From Ordospora colligata OC4 (lineage: Eukaryota > Microsporidia > Ordosporidae), in contig NW_014575403.1 of assembly GCF_000803265.1 (NCBI RefSeq), positions 1 through 64,000 of the forward strand: a DNA stretch of 64,000 nt, given 5' to 3'. The notes below the pieces were generated by a model. That model saw nothing but the letters and a program-made list of their open reading frames with translations, was not told where the DNA came from and did not search any database. Shown in pieces: positions 9,557 to 19,397 of the stretch. Position 1 is the stretch's first letter, and each line of letters starts with the position of its first letter. Position numbers and translations under genes: made by a program.

Positions 9557-10354
9557 ATGGATCAGGACCTAAGAGAATACAAACACAATTTAGAAAGTCT
9601 ACACTCCGCTAAACACAAAATCCAATCGTTTCTTTCACTTGAGTACGATCTTACATGCTTAGAATCTCAGGAATCTCTTCAATATATCCTTGAAGTGCTT
9701 TCTAACGCCTGCATTCATGAACATACAGAACCATCTTCTCTTCTCACAATGGATGCAGAAATGATAATAAACACATACAGATCAATCGATCTGGAAAACA
9801 AGAAAAAACTCATCATACTCATAGAAGAAGCACAGGTACACTTCAAAAAATCAAGAGCATCCATGAACACTCTGCAATTTAATTTCAAAAATCTACATAA
9901 CCTTCTTCAAGAAGATCTTTTCTTCAAGTTCATGGCAGAAGTTGAAACGATCTCCTCATTAATCAAGAATATGCCATCCGATATAAAAAAATACGGAGTA
10001 AAAAAATACGGATATCCACTGCTTCTACAACATTCGCTCGTGTCTCTTGCAACACTCACCAACCAGGAAAAAATGCTTAGAAAGATATGTTGCAAAGTCG
10101 CACTTGCTGTAAAATTCGATATATGCAAAAGTAATTTTGAGATAGATCTGTACAAGCAGATGCAGGAGATCCTGGATAATCTTGAACATGCTCCTCAGAA
10201 GAATGAATCTCCTCTACTAATCCCTTTGGCAAGAAAGATCACAAAAAGAGGCGGATTAAAAACTAGGCAAAGGCGGCAGGGAAGAATCCAGCATAAGAAA
10301 AATAAAATTACAAACATCAATGACACAGGCCATCCAAGTAGTGATATAGATTGA
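9557..10354 (+). CDS. PRP31: U4/U6 snRNP splicing factor Prp31, short form
   Basis: 265 residues, about half of yeast Prp31. The N-terminal two thirds is helical, as in the NOSIC/coiled-coil part. The Nop-domain signature is seen at about 170-190 (MLRKICCKVALAVKFDI, where Prp31 proteins have a similar CxLAxRxD string). The C-terminal KITKRGGLKTRQRRQ matches the conserved KKRGGRRxRKxKE motif after the Nop domain. Prp31 binds the U4 5' stem-loop with 15.5K and holds the tri-snRNP together. The frame is open upstream through low-complexity sequence; the ATG at 9557 follows CCCTGC. Confidence 0.78.
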   Translation: MDQDLREYKHNLESLHSAKHKIQSFLSLEYDLTCLESQESLQYILEVLSNACIHEHTEPSSLLTMDAEMIINTYRSIDLENKKKLIILIEEAQVHFKKSRASMNTLQFNFKNLHNLLQEDLFFKFMAEVETISSLIKNMPSDIKKYGVKKYGYPLLLQHSLVSLATLTNQEKMLRKICCKVALAVKFDICKSNFEIDLYKQMQEILDNLEHAPQKNESPLLIPLARKITKRGGLKTRQRRQGRIQHKKNKITNINDTGHPSSDID

Positions 10355-10368
10355 TTTTCAATCCCATC

Positions 10369-11070
10369 ATGCAAGGCATACTAGAATTCATAAAAAATCA
10401 TGCAAAGGGCGTCACAGAACAAGAGATCACACAAAACTTCCCACTACTTTCAAAGACTGAGATCGCTAAAGAACTTAACGCATGCCTCAAACATCAACAA
10501 ATAAGCTTGTTCAGAGAAAATGGCATTTTGTATTACAAGTCTCTAGGAATAAGCGGCGATGACTACGAGCTGATGATATACAACCTTGTGAGTCAAAATG
10601 GAGGTGAAGGTGTGTGGCTCAAGACAATAAAGGACAAAACAAACATGCCGCACACTCTGATTGGAAAAGTTCTCCGAAGCATGGAAGCAAAGAGAATCAT
10701 TAAATCAGTCAAGTGTTTGAAGAACAACAGGAAAATGTATGTTTTATACGACGAGACGCCATCAGAGGAAATAACAGGAGGCACATGGTTCCATGACAAC
10801 GACGTCGACTTCGAATGTGTATCCAAGATCCTTGAAATAGTTCTGCTGTACCTCGAAAAAAACACTACATCTGAGGATGGACAGACATTACCAGAGTATG
10901 AAGCAAATCCAACGATAGATGATATTCTGGAATACATAAAGAAATTGAATATCTTGTCAATTCCCTTGAAGCATGGAGACCTAGAAGTGATTGCAGACAT
11001 TCTTGTATTTGATGGAAAAGCAGAAAAGCTATACTCTGAGGCAATCAATAGATATCGAGTGATCAAATAA
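10369..11070 (+). CDS. RPC34: RNA polymerase III subunit RPC34 (RPC6/RPC39)
   Basis: 233 residues. Winged-helix subunit of the Pol III initiation subcomplex that contacts TFIIIB and opens DNA. Tandem winged helices (~1-70 and ~75-140) end in RKMYVLYDETPSEEITGGTW, a close match to the conserved YxLxxxxPSEExTGGxW motif of RPC34. The yeast Fe-S C-terminal cysteines are not evident. The upstream in-frame opening codon is TTG; the ATG at 10369 is preceded by CCCATC. The gene begins 14 bp after the PRP31 stop, on the same strand. Confidence 0.88.
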   Translation: MQGILEFIKNHAKGVTEQEITQNFPLLSKTEIAKELNACLKHQQISLFRENGILYYKSLGISGDDYELMIYNLVSQNGGEGVWLKTIKDKTNMPHTLIGKVLRSMEAKRIIKSVKCLKNNRKMYVLYDETPSEEITGGTWFHDNDVDFECVSKILEIVLLYLEKNTTSEDGQTLPEYEANPTIDDILEYIKKLNILSIPLKHGDLEVIADILVFDGKAEKLYSEAINRYRVIK

Positions 11071-11232
11071 ACCAATTTATAAGCATATTATATCACAACG
11101 CTTTCTTATTCTAAATACTTACTTTGCCTTGAAAATCATACTCCTCAAAGCTAAGCCAAACAGTTACTCTGATATTTCTGGAAGTTTTATGAAATTTTTA
11201 CTTATATTTCATAGGCACAGATATGGGGGTTG

Positions 11233-12216
11233 ATGAATGCCAGGCTTAATGAAGAGAATGGCTACTTTATGAACATAGTGTGCCATGAACGGCCTATCAT
11301 AGACATCAGGTTCAATCACGATGCAGACCTTATCTACACGGCAGGTAAGGATTCAGTTTGCACTCTTCTCCGCACGGATGGAGAGGTGCTTGGCGTATAC
11401 AAAGAGCACAAAGGATCTATCTTTTCAATCGCTATGGACATTAAGAGCACATCACTGATGACAGGAAGCGCAGATCAAACAATCATACATTGGGATGTTG
11501 TTACAGGAAAAGTCAGGTGCCAGGCATCTGTAGATGTGGTTGTCAAGGCGCTTGACTTCTGCAATGATGGAAATGTGTGTTTTATGTGTAATGACGATAT
11601 TATGGGAGTAAAGCCGCAGATATCATCGTTCGATCTAAGAGAAGGAGTTGCAAATAAAGTGTTTTCACCGTCATCTGTTCCAGTCAAGATCCTGCTCAAC
11701 TCTTCAGAAAACACAATAGTGTATTCAGATACATCAGGATATGTCAGTGCAGTTGATCTTCGAAAGACTGAAGTAATCAAGAAATCAAAGATACACTCAT
11801 CAAAAATAAACGGAATGCGGGCAAGCAGATGCAGGAGCTTCTTCATCACCGCATCGATGGATTCTCAATCGAAAATAGTCGACTTTACCGATCTATCCGT
11901 CCAGAAAATATTTGCATGTGAAGAGCCTGTAAACTGTGCAGTTGTTTTCAATACAAACGATAAGGCCATCTGTGTTGGTGGAATCAATGCAAGAGATGTC
12001 ACAATAACAAAAGGAAAGTCCTCATTCGACACAAACTTCTTTGATGTGGTTACTTGCGAAAAAATAGGGTCATATAGCACACACTTTGGAACAATAAACT
12101 CCGTGGATGTTCATCCTGGTGGGACAATGTACTGCTCAGGAGGAGAAGAGGGAACTATTTCCATATTGGCATTTGGCCAAGACTTCTTCAAGGCAAACTT
12201 TACTTGCTTCGATTAA
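11233..12216 (+). CDS. TIF34: Translation initiation factor eIF3 subunit i
   Basis: 327-residue WD40 protein, a beta-propeller scaffold of eIF3 that binds eIF3b and eIF3g on the 40S subunit. The early repeats CHERPIIDIRFNHDADLIYTAGKD and EHKGSIFSIAMD and the final blade (TINSVDVHPGG followed by GGEEGTISI) match eIF3i in order and length. Seven blades fit the length. The ATG at 11233 follows GGGGGTTG; a second ATG at 11269 (MNIVCHERP) gives the canonical N-terminus and is also possible. Confidence 0.87.
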   Translation: MNARLNEENGYFMNIVCHERPIIDIRFNHDADLIYTAGKDSVCTLLRTDGEVLGVYKEHKGSIFSIAMDIKSTSLMTGSADQTIIHWDVVTGKVRCQASVDVVVKALDFCNDGNVCFMCNDDIMGVKPQISSFDLREGVANKVFSPSSVPVKILLNSSENTIVYSDTSGYVSAVDLRKTEVIKKSKIHSSKINGMRASRCRSFFITASMDSQSKIVDFTDLSVQKIFACEEPVNCAVVFNTNDKAICVGGINARDVTITKGKSSFDTNFFDVVTCEKIGSYSTHFGTINSVDVHPGGTMYCSGGEEGTISILAFGQDFFKANFTCFD

Positions 12217-12226
12217 ATATCATATG

Positions 12227-12634
12227 TCATTTAATGTATTCATGATCATTAGGCCCATTTCTTATCGTGATACTTCCATCCGGGTGCCTGATTTCTTTCA
12301 ATCCTGATGGAAAAGTTTTTTCAATCTGTCCATTTGCAAACTCATAGGTTACAACCTTAGTTTTTGCATCGTAAAGATATCTGTACTGGTTACTCTTCAC
12401 AACATAAGTTGATCCATCTTTCAAGTAGTACCTTATCTTGTTCTGAAGCTGATCCTTATGTACCACTCTCTTAGCATCTAGTATCCTTTTATACTCCTCA
12501 TTAAGTCGCCTGAGCTTATGTATTTCCTCCTTCAACACATCCACCACAGAAACCCTTTCATCTCCGTTCATTCTTCTCATCAGTGCATCAATGGAATCTA
12601 TCTTTTCCTTTATGTTTTCTTGCATAAAAATCAT
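12227..12634 (-). CDS. TCP10/CPAP-like G-box domain protein
   Basis: 135 residues. N-terminal half (~1-65) is a predicted coiled coil (EEIHKLRRLNEEYKRILDAK). The C-terminal half carries short beta-strand repeats with the pattern YxFxNGQIEKTFPSGLKEIRHPDGSITI. This is the hallmark of the TCP10 C-terminal (G-box) domain of centriolar CPAP/CENPJ, where repeated PDG/xxG turns make a free-standing beta-sheet that binds STIL/Ana2-type peptides. It is very short compared with CPAP. The stop lies 10 bp from the TIF34 stop, tail-to-tail. A CCC lies 15 nt upstream of the ATG. Microsporidia have spindle plaques and no centrioles, so a spindle-plaque role is a guess. Confidence 0.7.
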   Translation of the reverse strand: MIFMQENIKEKIDSIDALMRRMNGDERVSVVDVLKEEIHKLRRLNEEYKRILDAKRVVHKDQLQNKIRYYLKDGSTYVVKSNQYRYLYDAKTKVVTYEFANGQIEKTFPSGLKEIRHPDGSITIRNGPNDHEYIK

Positions 12635-12894
12635 CTATGCAATCACAATGGGCATATTGTGCCTGTCTCTTTAGCTTTGTATCGTGAGTTCGTATTAAGC
12701 TAGACTTGGACATGGCATTCAAAAACATCAAGTATAAGTATCAATACCGCAATAATCAATAGTCGAATACACTGGTCATCAATTACTTTCAACTATATCC
12801 TCTACTAGTTCACGACTTCATCCACCCACATTTTCCAAACATTCATCTAGCAACATTCACAGACATTTTACAAATTCATAACCTTATACTTTAT

Positions 12895-14457
12895 TCAATG
12901 TTTGCTTTCAATTATTCCATCAATCCTCAGAAGCTGTGAAACAGCCTCCACTGCAGACTTAATGCATTGGCTCTTAACTGCATACGGTTCAAGCACAATG
13001 CTTCTCGTATCAACAACCTCCCCACTTATTCCATCAATCCCATAAAACGATCCTTCCTTCTGCTTCTGCTCTAAAACAGTAATCGCCTCCATCGGATTAA
13101 ACACGCCAGAATTCTCAAGCAGTATCGAAGGAATAACAGCAAGTGCAGACGCCATCCTTGAAAACACCTCGGTTTCTGCCTCATCCTTTCCAATGCTTTC
13201 TTTCAATGCCCTTGCCATCGCCATCTCCATAGCACCTCCTCCAGGACATAACTTTGGACTCACAAAAATATTTTTTGCAACTTTGACTGCATCCATAAAA
13301 TTCCTCTCAAGCTCATTCAGGATATCCTTCGTAGGTCCTCGTATTATCACACTACATGCCTTTGGATTGGCACACTTACTAAACTTGCAGTAATACTCCT
13401 CCCCATGCTTCACATACTCAAAACTTCCACAAAGCGTTCCAACATGCTTTTCATCAAGATCTTCAGCTCTGTTAACTATCCTAGCCCCACACACTTTACT
13501 AAGCCTAGACATGTCAGTCTTCTTCATCCTTCTAAGTCCCGTAATGTTATTTTCAAACAGAATTGATAATGCAAGGTCGCTAACTCCCTTCTCACATACA
13601 ACAATATCAGGGTTGACTGCAAGTATCTCACGGCACATTTCCCTTACCTGCTCTTCCTCCACTTCAAGTGCTTTTGTAAAAGCATCCTCCTTCGAAAACT
13701 CATAATTCGTCTGGCTTTCGCCCTTCTTATACTCAAGTGGAGACTCAATCATAACTATCCTGGGATTCTCAATCTTCCTGTGCATTTGAGGATGAATAAT
13801 CTCCTTGTTGATCAGCACCCCATCTAAAACTTCAGACTCCAGGAAATTCCCCCCCAATATCTTCTCAACCTTCATGTTTGTCTTAAGGTCACATTTATTG
13901 TCTTCCTTAGAATACACCTTCTTCACTGTCTCAAGAGCAAGCTCTTCAATCGGGATCTTAAGAACACCACACACCTTTGTTGCTACGCTTCCACGTATTA
14001 TCATCAGTCGTGTACTGTCATTCGATGTGTCCAATGAAAGTGATGCACTTTCAATTGTCTTTATGCATATTTCAAGTGCTTTGCTCAATGCTTTGCATAT
14101 CTTTATTGGATGAATATTCTTGTCCAGCACATTTCTCATTTCCCCAAGAATCTCAGCTGCAAGGATAACAACAGACGTTGTACCGTCCCCAACCTCATCA
14201 TCCTGTGTCTTAGCCAGTTCTATCAACGACCTTGCAGACGGGTGTGCAACATCAAGCTCCCTTAATATCGCATTTCCGTCATTCGTTAGTTCAATAGAAT
14301 TGATCTTTGTAAGCACCATTTTCTGCATGGCTCTTGGCCCAAGGCATGTTCTGATCACAGAAGAAATTGTCTTTGCTGCAATTGCACTTTCATTCTGAAT
14401 CTGTGCTGGCTTATCAGGCACAAGAATATAAAGCTTCCGAGGCATCTGCTTTTGCAT
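12895..14457 (-). CDS. CCT3: Chaperonin CCT subunit gamma
   Basis: 520 residues of a group II chaperonin subunit, part of the eight-membered TRiC ring that folds actin and tubulin. LGP (39-41), the nucleotide motif GDGTTS (90-95) and the PGGGAMEMAMA motif are present. The gamma identity comes from GGNFLESEVLDGVLINKEIIHPQM, LEYKKGESQTNYE and IVNRAEDL. Length is normal for the family. The ATG follows AACCCCAAAA. It is divergent from RPB2, with 168 bp between the starts. Confidence 0.93.
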   Translation of the reverse strand: MQKQMPRKLYILVPDKPAQIQNESAIAAKTISSVIRTCLGPRAMQKMVLTKINSIELTNDGNAILRELDVAHPSARSLIELAKTQDDEVGDGTTSVVILAAEILGEMRNVLDKNIHPIKICKALSKALEICIKTIESASLSLDTSNDSTRLMIIRGSVATKVCGVLKIPIEELALETVKKVYSKEDNKCDLKTNMKVEKILGGNFLESEVLDGVLINKEIIHPQMHRKIENPRIVMIESPLEYKKGESQTNYEFSKEDAFTKALEVEEEQVREMCREILAVNPDIVVCEKGVSDLALSILFENNITGLRRMKKTDMSRLSKVCGARIVNRAEDLDEKHVGTLCGSFEYVKHGEEYYCKFSKCANPKACSVIIRGPTKDILNELERNFMDAVKVAKNIFVSPKLCPGGGAMEMAMARALKESIGKDEAETEVFSRMASALAVIPSILLENSGVFNPMEAITVLEQKQKEGSFYGIDGISGEVVDTRSIVLEPYAVKSQCIKSAVEAVSQLLRIDGIIESKH

Positions 14458-14625
14458 TTTTGGGGTTTATCTCCACACCTGTTAAAAAATTATTCCTGCT
14501 GTGCATTAACACACAAGAATGTTCTGTACAAATTACTTTGCCCATGCACCAATACACCCAAGAGCCATTTTACAAGCGATCTTTGTACTTGTCATATATT
14601 TTTACAAACACCAGATCCCTATACA

Positions 14626-17600
14626 ATGCATCCCGAGTTCACTAAAGAGCATAGTTGGGCCGTGGTATCTTCATTCTTTGAACAAAATGGACTTGTAAGA
14701 CAGCAGCAGGATTCGTTCGATCAGTTCGTCAAAACAAAGATGCAGGAGGTTATAGACGAAAGTCCTGCCATAATAATCCAGTCTGCGCCTACAGCAGGGA
14801 GTGAGATGCAGAAGAAAATAATGGTGAAGTTTGGACAGGTGTATGTGTCCAAGCCACCAGTTTATACAGAGTCTGATGGACGGACGATTACAGTGTTTCC
14901 AAATGAAGCAAGGACAAGAGACTTGACATATGCATCGCCACTTTTTATTGACGTAGTTAAGGAGAATGTGTCTGAAATGGGTGTAGTTGATAAGCACAAG
15001 TATTCGAGAGTTCCATTTGGATCGTTGCCCGTGATGCTGAGGTCATCATATTGTGTTTCCCATGGGCTGCATGACAAGGACCTTATTGATATTGGAGAGT
15101 GCCCGTATGAGCAAGGAGGATATTTCATAGTAAATGGGTCTGAAAAGGTGATTGTTGCACAGGAAAGAATGGCGAGCAATACAGTGTATGTGTTCAAGAA
15201 GGCACAGCCTGCAACATATACACATTATGCGGAGATAAGATCTGTGCCTGAAAAGAGCTCGAGGAATCCAAGCACACTGTCTATGAAGCTGTGTAAGTCA
15301 CCTGGGGTTATAAGGATATCCCTGCCTCTTGTGAAACAAGACATTCCACTGCTTATTCTGTACAGGGCTCTTGGGTTTTTGTCAGACAAAGAGATTCTTG
15401 ATCATATTTTGTATGAGGATGATGAGGAGATGTTTGGAATGCTCAAGGAAAGTGTTGAAGAAGCAGTTGTTATACAGGACCAGAACATGGCGCTTGATTA
15501 CATTGGGAAAAGATACGCACCGATAGGCACACCTAAGGAAAAGAGGATTCGACTGACAAAGGAGCTGCTTGCGAAGGAGCTGCTCCCACACATTGGGATG
15601 CAGGAGTTCTGTGAGACTAAGAAAGCATATTTTATTGGGTACGTTGTTCAAAGGCTTCTGCTTGTGGCATTGGGAAGAAGAGCGTGTGATGACAGGGACC
15701 ATTATGGGAAGAAGAGAATTGACTTGAACGGGCCTCTCCTTGCATCTCTTTTCAGGATGCTGTTTAAGAAGGTATGTGTTGATACAGCAAGGCATATGCA
15801 GAAATGCATTGAAAATGGAAGGGAATTTAATATTGCCCTTGGGCTGAAGGCGAGTATTATTACACAAGGATTTAGGTATGCACTTGCAACTGGAAATTGG
15901 GGAGACCAGGCAAAGGCGATGCAAACACGAGCAGGAGTGGCACAAGTACTGAACAGATACAACTTTGTTTCGACAATAAGTCACCTGAGAAGAGTGAATA
16001 CTCCGATTGAGAAAGAAGGAAAGCTGGCAGCACCAAGGCAATTACATAACACTCACTGGGGAGTGGTTTGCCCTTCTGAGACGCCTGAAGGACAGGCATG
16101 CGGACTTGTTAAGAATCTGTCATTGATGGTTTACATTTCAGTTGGTGTATCTGCAGGGCCTCTTATTGAGTTTTTACAAGAGTGCGGAGTTGAGTCATTA
16201 GAAGAAGTGTCAAGCTTTCAGTTTAGTGGAGCGACCAAGGTATTTGTGAATGGAATGTGGGTTGGAATTCACTCGAATCCAACACAACTGGTTAGTTCAT
16301 TGAAGTTACTCAGAAGAAGCCTCGGAATGGACAAAGAAGTAAGCATTATCCGAGACATTAAAGAGAAGGAGATCCGAATTCAATCAGATGCAGGAAGGCC
16401 ATGCAGACCACTGATGGTGGTTAAAGACAACAAGCTTATGATAACACCGGAAATCATCAAAAAGGTGGAACGAGGGATAATGAAATGGGATAACCTTGTT
16501 AGTGAAGGGTTGATTGAGTTTTTGGATGTTGAGGAGGAAGAAATGTGCATGATAGCAATGAATGCTGATGCACTGCAGAGAGAGTTGTCGGGAGCCTCTG
16601 AAGTGACTGTTTCATACACACACTGTGAGATTCATCCAGCATTGATTTTGGGAATCTGTGCATCTACAATTCCATTCCCAGATCACAACCAGAGTCCTCG
16701 TAATACTTATCAGAGTGCAATGGGAAAGCAGGCAATGGGCATTTATGCAACAAACTTTCTTCTAAGGATGGACACATTGAGCAATATTCTGTTCTATCCT
16801 CAGAGGCCATTGGTTACCACACGAAGCATGGACTATCTTCGGTTCAAGGAGCTGCCATCTGGACAGAATGCCATGGTTGCGATTGCATGCTACTCTGGAT
16901 ATAATCAAGAAGATAGTGTGATCATGAATCAAAGTGCGATTGACAGAGGGCTGTTCAGAAGTTTTTTCTACAGAACATATACCGACCAAGAGGCGATGTC
17001 GAGGCCTGGTATCAATGAAGAGTTTTGTAAACCTATGCGAGGTGCAGTGCTGAGGATGAAGAACTTGAATTACAACAAGCTTGATGATGATGGAATCATC
17101 AGCCCTGGGATGAGGGTTACTGGAGATGACGTGCTGATTGGTAAGATTACGCCAATTCTTGATCCTGAGCGAAGCACTAAGGAGGCACCTGTTTATGTGT
17201 ATAAAGACAGTAGCACTGCTATGAGAAGAACAGAGACAGGAATAGTGGATACGGTGATTGTTACAAATAAAGAAGGATACAAGCTTTCAAAAGTGAAAAT
17301 CAGGTCTGGAAGAATTCCACAGATGGGAGACAAATTTGCATCCAGACACGCACAGAAAGGGACAGTTGGGATCACGCTGAGGCAAGAAGACATGCCGTTT
17401 ACTGCAGATGGGATTGTTCCGGACATAATAATAAATCCTCATGCGATTCCAAGTAGAATGACCATAGGGCATCTGATTGAATGTCTTCTTGGAAAGGTTA
17501 GTGCATTGGATGGAACGGAGGGAGATGCTACGCCATTTAGTGGGCTTACAGTGAATGAGATATCTGCACGTTTGAAGATGTATGGTTATCAGCAGAGGGG

Positions 17601-18051
17601 ATTGGAAGTGATGTACAATGGAATGACAGGCCGGAAGCTTAGGGCGCAGATATTCTTTGGGCCTACATATTATCAGAGGCTTAAGCATATGGTTGATGAT
17701 AAGATTCATGCAAGAGCACGAGGGCCTCTTCAAATTCTTACTAGGCAGCCTGTTGAGGGTCGATCAAGGGATGGAGGACTGCGTTTTGGAGAAATGGAAA
17801 GAGATTGCATAATCTCACATGGAGCATCTGCATTTTTGAAGGAAAGGCTTATGGATGTTAGTGATGCATATTCGTGCTATGTGTGTGATGTGTGTGGGCT
17901 TCTTGCAATGGGAGGAAACAAAACGAATGAATGCAAAGGTTGCAACAATACAACGGATATAAGCATGGTTGAGATTCCGTATGCATTCAAGCTTCTTCTT
18001 CAAGAGCTTATGGCAATGAACATTGCGCCTAGGATCAACTTTGACAAATAA
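14626..18051 (+). CDS. RPB2: RNA polymerase II second-largest subunit
   Basis: 1141 residues, a little shorter than yeast Rpb2 (1224). It forms half of the Pol II active cleft. Seen in order: protrusion and lobe N-terminal region, fork loop and hybrid-binding domain with QNAMVAIACYSGYNQEDSVIMNQSA, the GDKFASRHAQKG segment (~902-913; usually HGQKG), wall, and C-terminal clamp zinc site with four Cys (CDVCG and CKGC, ~1084-1105). VEGRSRDGGLRFGEMERDC precedes the zinc site as in all Rpb2. The upstream open frame is unrelated sequence; the ATG at 14626 follows CCCTATACA. Confidence 0.96.
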   Translation: MHPEFTKEHSWAVVSSFFEQNGLVRQQQDSFDQFVKTKMQEVIDESPAIIIQSAPTAGSEMQKKIMVKFGQVYVSKPPVYTESDGRTITVFPNEARTRDLTYASPLFIDVVKENVSEMGVVDKHKYSRVPFGSLPVMLRSSYCVSHGLHDKDLIDIGECPYEQGGYFIVNGSEKVIVAQERMASNTVYVFKKAQPATYTHYAEIRSVPEKSSRNPSTLSMKLCKSPGVIRISLPLVKQDIPLLILYRALGFLSDKEILDHILYEDDEEMFGMLKESVEEAVVIQDQNMALDYIGKRYAPIGTPKEKRIRLTKELLAKELLPHIGMQEFCETKKAYFIGYVVQRLLLVALGRRACDDRDHYGKKRIDLNGPLLASLFRMLFKKVCVDTARHMQKCIENGREFNIALGLKASIITQGFRYALATGNWGDQAKAMQTRAGVAQVLNRYNFVSTISHLRRVNTPIEKEGKLAAPRQLHNTHWGVVCPSETPEGQACGLVKNLSLMVYISVGVSAGPLIEFLQECGVESLEEVSSFQFSGATKVFVNGMWVGIHSNPTQLVSSLKLLRRSLGMDKEVSIIRDIKEKEIRIQSDAGRPCRPLMVVKDNKLMITPEIIKKVERGIMKWDNLVSEGLIEFLDVEEEEMCMIAMNADALQRELSGASEVTVSYTHCEIHPALILGICASTIPFPDHNQSPRNTYQSAMGKQAMGIYATNFLLRMDTLSNILFYPQRPLVTTRSMDYLRFKELPSGQNAMVAIACYSGYNQEDSVIMNQSAIDRGLFRSFFYRTYTDQEAMSRPGINEEFCKPMRGAVLRMKNLNYNKLDDDGIISPGMRVTGDDVLIGKITPILDPERSTKEAPVYVYKDSSTAMRRTETGIVDTVIVTNKEGYKLSKVKIRSGRIPQMGDKFASRHAQKGTVGITLRQEDMPFTADGIVPDIIINPHAIPSRMTIGHLIECLLGKVSALDGTEGDATPFSGLTVNEISARLKMYGYQQRGLEVMYNGMTGRKLRAQIFFGPTYYQRLKHMVDDKIHARARGPLQILTRQPVEGRSRDGGLRFGEMERDCIISHGASAFLKERLMDVSDAYSCYVCDVCGLLAMGGNKTNECKGCNNTTDISMVEIPYAFKLLLQELMAMNIAPRINFDK

Positions 18052-18290
18052 ATAGTTTACTATGAAATATGCTGAATGTAGATTTGTGAATAAGAATAAA
18101 AATGTTAGTAAAAGTATAGGATGGATGATGAATAGCTAATGTAGTTTTTGGTGTATATTTCTTGACTATTTACATACAAAACATCATGTCTAACATGCAT
18201 CATCCTTATCAATATGAAACTGGTTATGCCTTTGAAACCTGAATACGAAAATAAAACCTATGTATAAAAGTGAGTGTGAAGCCAAATGCA

Positions 18291-18650
18291 ATGGAAGATT
18301 ATGGATCAAGGCTAAAACCTACGGACAGAACGCTTCCAATAGCGAATATATCAAAGATAATGAAGAAACCCATTCCTAGAGATGCAAAGGTTGCTAAAGA
18401 TGCAAAGGAAATAATGCAGAAGTCTGCCAGTGAGTTTATAGCAATAATAACATGCAGGGCCAAGGAGATATGTGAGTCTGAGGCAAGAAAGACGATTACT
18501 GGAGAAGACCTGATAAGGGCGATGGATGAGCTGGACATGCCCTATTATGCAGAGCTTTCTCGAAAGTATTATGTGCAATACCGTGAGCTTGCAAAGAGCG
18601 AAAGAGTTAGAAAGTATTCGCCTAGAGAGTTTGGATATGGCCAGATGTGA
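18291..18650 (+). CDS. HAP3: NF-YB/HAP3 histone-fold transcription factor subunit
   Basis: 119 residues. Core DRTLPIANISKIMKK, then DAKVAKDAKEIMQKSASEFIAIIT and TITGEDLIRAMDELDMPYY, is the H2B-like histone fold of the CCAAT-binding subunit B (~12-98). It pairs with NF-YC (HAP5) and, with HAP2, binds CCAAT. The DNA-contact and dimer residues look intact. The frame opens with GTG at 18270; the first ATG is 18291. Partners are not in this window. Dr1 and the polymerase epsilon subunit DPB4 share the fold but fit the motifs less well. Confidence 0.85.
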   Translation: MEDYGSRLKPTDRTLPIANISKIMKKPIPRDAKVAKDAKEIMQKSASEFIAIITCRAKEICESEARKTITGEDLIRAMDELDMPYYAELSRKYYVQYRELAKSERVRKYSPREFGYGQM

Positions 18651-18744
18651 TTCTTGTGTAACTGGATGTTCAAATAGATGGATTAAATTTATGCGTGTGT
18701 GATTGTGTGATAAGGATGTGGAAGCCCTTAATAATTGTTGAAGG

Positions 18745-19308
18745 ATGAAGGAAATCGACTCTGCAGTATCTGTGGTGCCTTTGTGCACAGGATCATCGAA
18801 ATTATCTTATGATGGCACAACGGTGTTTTGTGTAGTACATGGCCCTCTGGATGGTACTCAAAGGAACAGCGATCCTTCAAAAGCAGCACTCGATGTTAGA
18901 TGGAAAGACCCTGTGGTTATCAATGGAAGAATATATGACAAGTACTTCTCTAGTGTTGTGACGAATATTTTGTCGAAGTATATTATTCTTGAATTGGATG
19001 GTGGGAAAACAATCCAAATAGTATTGAATGTAGCAGGAAGTATAAGGAACACGTTGTTTTGTGCTGTGAATGCTGCTTTATTGGCATTGGTAGACTCTGG
19101 CATTCCTTTGAGAACGATGTTTTATGCAAGTAGTTCATTTGGCTATGAAGAGGAGGTTTTTGTATTTGATGCCGATGGAAAGATGTCATTTGGACACTCA
19201 TTTGGACCAATAGAGGATTCCTGCATCAATACTGCTGCCGAATTTCTTCAATATGTCAAAGATGTCCAGGCATTTGCATTGAAACCAAAGCTTTTGTTGA
19301 TTGATTAA
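18745..19308 (+). CDS. RRP46: Exosome RNase PH-like subunit Rrp46
   Basis: 187 residues of the RNase PH fold, one of six ring subunits of the RNA exosome core (catalytically inert in eukaryotes) that threads RNA to Rrp44. HGPLDGTQ near residue 33 and the string NAALLALVDSGIPLRTMFYASS (~108-130) match Rrp46/EXOSC5 best. It is slightly shorter than the yeast protein. CCC lies 15 nt before the ATG. Other ring subunits (Rrp41, Mtr3) are the alternatives. Confidence 0.8.
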   Translation: MKEIDSAVSVVPLCTGSSKLSYDGTTVFCVVHGPLDGTQRNSDPSKAALDVRWKDPVVINGRIYDKYFSSVVTNILSKYIILELDGGKTIQIVLNVAGSIRNTLFCAVNAALLALVDSGIPLRTMFYASSSFGYEEEVFVFDADGKMSFGHSFGPIEDSCINTAAEFLQYVKDVQAFALKPKLLLID

Positions 19309-19397
19309 AGATCTCCATGGATTGCAACGCATGTGAACCATGGTATTTATTGCCTCGGGAGTTCATACAATAAACAAGATTTAGCATCATGTTTTAT

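Noticed and set aside
14452..14625. 58-residue extension upstream of RPB2
   Set aside because: It overlaps the start of CCT3 on the other strand, has no RPB2 similarity, and the ATG at 14626 gives a normal N-terminus behind CCC.
17287..17733. 148-residue frame antisense to RPB2
   Set aside because: A shadow of the strongly conserved RPB2 coding sequence, like other long antisense frames over CCT3, IPP1 and the exosome gene.
18291..18650. HAP3 as the Dr1 or DPB4 histone-fold protein
   Set aside because: LPIANISKIMKK and TITGEDLIRAM agree better with NF-YB, though the fold is shared.
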